From: Bacteroidota bacterium
GTDB taxonomy: Bacteria > Bacteroidota > Bacteroidia > Bacteroidales > JAKIYJ01
NCBI GenBank assembly: GCA_022708585.1
Contig: JAKIYJ010000078.1
Location: 1 to 6,875, forward strand
Reading direction: 5' to 3'
DNA length: 6,875 bases
The notes under the pieces were generated by a model that was not told the DNA's origin, ran no database searches, and was given only the letters and a program-made list of their open reading frames with translations. The translations under genes and the position numbers were made by a program. Below, piece by piece: positions 5,587-6,875 of the stretch. Position 1 is the first letter of the stretch; every line of letters begins with the position of its first letter.

Positions 5587-6658
5587 CTTTCAAATTAATA
5601 TACTCTTTAAGGCATTGAGTTACAATTTCAATATTAGTTTTTTGATTGACAACAGCTCTTCCTGGTGAACTTAATAATGTAAATTGGAATTCATCTGCTT
5701 CATTTTTTTTGTCTTGAAATATATAATTGAATAATTCCGGGAAAGCCTCTAATTTTATTGAATAATAATTAAAGTTTTTCAATAAATAATCAATAATAAA
5801 TTTTGTTTCTTCATTTTTTAAACCAGATATTTTGTTAGATAGCATAGTTTCACAAAGCATACCCATAGCAACGGCTTCGCCGTGTAACAGAGGCGTATTG
5901 TCATGTTTCATAGAATAAGATTCAAAAGCATGTCCGATAGTATGACCGAAATTCAATACTTTGCGAAAACCGGATTCAAAAGGATCGGCATTAACAACTT
6001 GTAATTTAATAGAAATGGTTCTGTTGATTAAAGTTTGCCAATCTATTATTTCATTAAAATCAAGTTCTGACAATTGTTGCCAGAATGATTTATCACAAGC
6101 CAGAGCTGTTTTAATTATTTCGGCATAGCCCGATTTTTTTTGTCTCTCATCCAGGGTTTCTATAAATGGTGGATAAATTAAAATTGCTTCAGGGAAAGAA
6201 AATACGCCCAGCATATTTTTCACCCCTTTGAAATCGATACCGGTTTTACCTCCAACAGAAGCATCTACCTGTGATAATAAAGTAGTAGGAATATTAATAT
6301 ATTTAAGTCCTCTTTTATAAGTTGAAGCGACAAAACCGCCAATATCACTTATCATTCCACCTCCAAGATTTATTATTAATGATTTACGCGTAGCCTTGTT
6401 ATGTGCCAATTCACTCCATATTGTTTCACAACTTGCAAGTGTTTTATTTTGTTCGCCAGATGCTATTATGATTATTATAATATTGTCGAAACCTTTAATT
6501 ATTTTTTTAAAGGGTTTTAAGCAGAATTTATTTGTATTTTCATCGGTTAAAATAAAGATTTTATCAGGTTGCAGTTCTTTTTTTATAAATTCTTTTAATA
6601 AAATAATTGATTTTTTACCTGTAAAAAATTGTGTTGAATCAGGAAATATTGAATTCAT
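5552..6658 (-). CDS. aroB: 3-dehydroquinate synthase
   Basis: This is the second enzyme of the shikimate pathway: NAD- and divalent-metal-dependent conversion of DAHP to 3-dehydroquinate in the cytoplasm. The 368 residues show the family blocks in order: SGEQNKT (67-73), the NAD-binding NLGGGMISDIGGFVASTYKR (97-116), and the substrate loop PTTLLSQVDASVGGKTGID (124-142). The metal ligands are Glu180 in SGYAEIIK, His239 in LNFGHTIGHAFE and His259 in LLHGEAVAMGM. The family normally ends soon after the KEYI helix. Here the final residues, from about Val358 (EPASENHFLF), and the TGA stop are encoded by the right end of MITE-like copy B. The same frame of copy A would read ESTPKSHFYF. The tail lies beyond all catalytic residues, so activity is probably kept. 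The gene begins 19 bases after the probable alanine dehydrogenase. Confidence 0.97.
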   Translation of the reverse strand: MNSIFPDSTQFFTGKKSIILLKEFIKKELQPDKIFILTDENTNKFCLKPFKKIIKGFDNIIIIIIASGEQNKTLASCETIWSELAHNKATRKSLIINLGGGMISDIGGFVASTYKRGLKYINIPTTLLSQVDASVGGKTGIDFKGVKNMLGVFSFPEAILIYPPFIETLDERQKKSGYAEIIKTALACDKSFWQQLSELDFNEIIDWQTLINRTISIKLQVVNADPFESGFRKVLNFGHTIGHAFESYSMKHDNTPLLHGEAVAMGMLCETMLSNKISGLKNEETKFIIDYLLKNFNYYSIKLEAFPELFNYIFQDKKNEADEFQFTLLSSPGRAVVNQKTNIEIVTQCLKEYINLKVEPASENHFLF

Positions 6659-6677
6659 AAATATTTTTTAAATAAAA

Positions 6678-6875
6678 TTATAAATCAAATGCATTAAATA
6701 ATAGATTAATATCTTGATATGGCAGTTTAAAATAATCTCCTACAATTTTATTTGTCAGTATACCATTTAATAAATAAACACCATATCTTAACCATTGTTT
6801 AATGGATAATGCTTCTTGTATTCCGCCATCGTCAGCGATTTGTAATAAAATGGGTGCAAGAAAATTGCTTAAAGC
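6678..6875 (-). CDS. ald: C-terminal end of a probable alanine dehydrogenase (partial)
   Basis: The minus-strand frame is open from the window edge to a TAA at 6678-6680, giving 65 residues. The sequence begins ALSNFLAPILLQIADDGG and continues through YGVYLLNGILTNKIVGDYF to a short end, NLLFNAFDL. This pattern (SNxxxPxLLxIADxGG, then GVYxxxGxLTN, then a short acidic-aliphatic end) resembles the C-terminus of the Bacteroidetes alanine dehydrogenase / PntA-like family, which interconverts alanine and pyruvate with NAD. The NAD-binding core is outside the window, so the assignment rests on the tail alone. Only 19 bases separate it from aroB on the same strand, with no obvious promoter between, suggesting co-transcription. 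Confidence 0.6.
   Translation of the reverse strand, partial: ALSNFLAPILLQIADDGGIQEALSIKQWLRYGVYLLNGILTNKIVGDYFKLPYQDINLLFNAFDL

Noticed and set aside
6396..6671. Plus-strand 91-codon frame overlapping the aroB start
   Set aside because: It is antisense to the N-terminal part of AroB; its hydrophobic look comes from the reverse complement of AT-rich codons.
1..6875. CRISPR array, tRNA or rRNA gene, phage or defence system
   Set aside because: No regularly spaced repeats, cloverleaf-like sequence, ribosomal RNA motifs or defence-protein motifs were seen on either strand.

Overview
The window comes from an AT-rich Bacteroidetes genome, most likely a Bacteroidales-like lineage. This rests on a type A Type IX secretion (T9SS) sorting domain, a DUF4468-type protein, very AT-rich gene starts without Shine-Dalgarno sequences, and TAnnTTTG-like promoter boxes. 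Stops are mainly TAA and tryptophan is TGG, so the standard bacterial code applies.

Layout. Bases 1-432 hold the C-terminal part of a secreted T9SS protein whose 5' end lies outside the window. Bases 433-1393 hold no intact gene and are a graveyard of mobile DNA. It contains the signal-peptide start of a second secreted protein (474-563), cut by a small element with terminal inverted repeats (561-706, with an extra end copy reaching 804). A short C-terminal tail follows that reads like the end of a sorting domain (803-862), then a 141-bp palindromic MITE-like element (900-1040) and the broken 3' end of an IS30-family transposase (about 1048-1363). Bases 1394-3599 (+) carry a tight three-gene run: a lipoprotein of unknown function, a secreted DUF4468-like protein, and rlmN. 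The stop codon of rlmN directly abuts the stop codon of the convergent gene glnS (3600-5294, -). Bases 5295-5551 hold the probable glnS promoter and most of a second copy of the MITE-like element (5433-5586). aroB (5552-6658, -) follows, and behind it the C-terminal end of a probable alanine dehydrogenase (6678-6875, -), probably in one transcription unit with aroB.

Housekeeping roles are translation (GlnRS; RlmN methylates 23S rRNA and tRNA) and the shikimate pathway (AroB). The most interesting signal is not in the genes. It is a pair of diverged copies of one small palindromic repeat in opposite orientation on either side of the central gene block. One copy has invaded the 3' end of aroB and now encodes the last ten or so residues and the stop codon of AroB. 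The second signal is the secreted-protein gene split by another inverted-repeat element, whose removal at a TA dinucleotide would rejoin the two flanks in frame.
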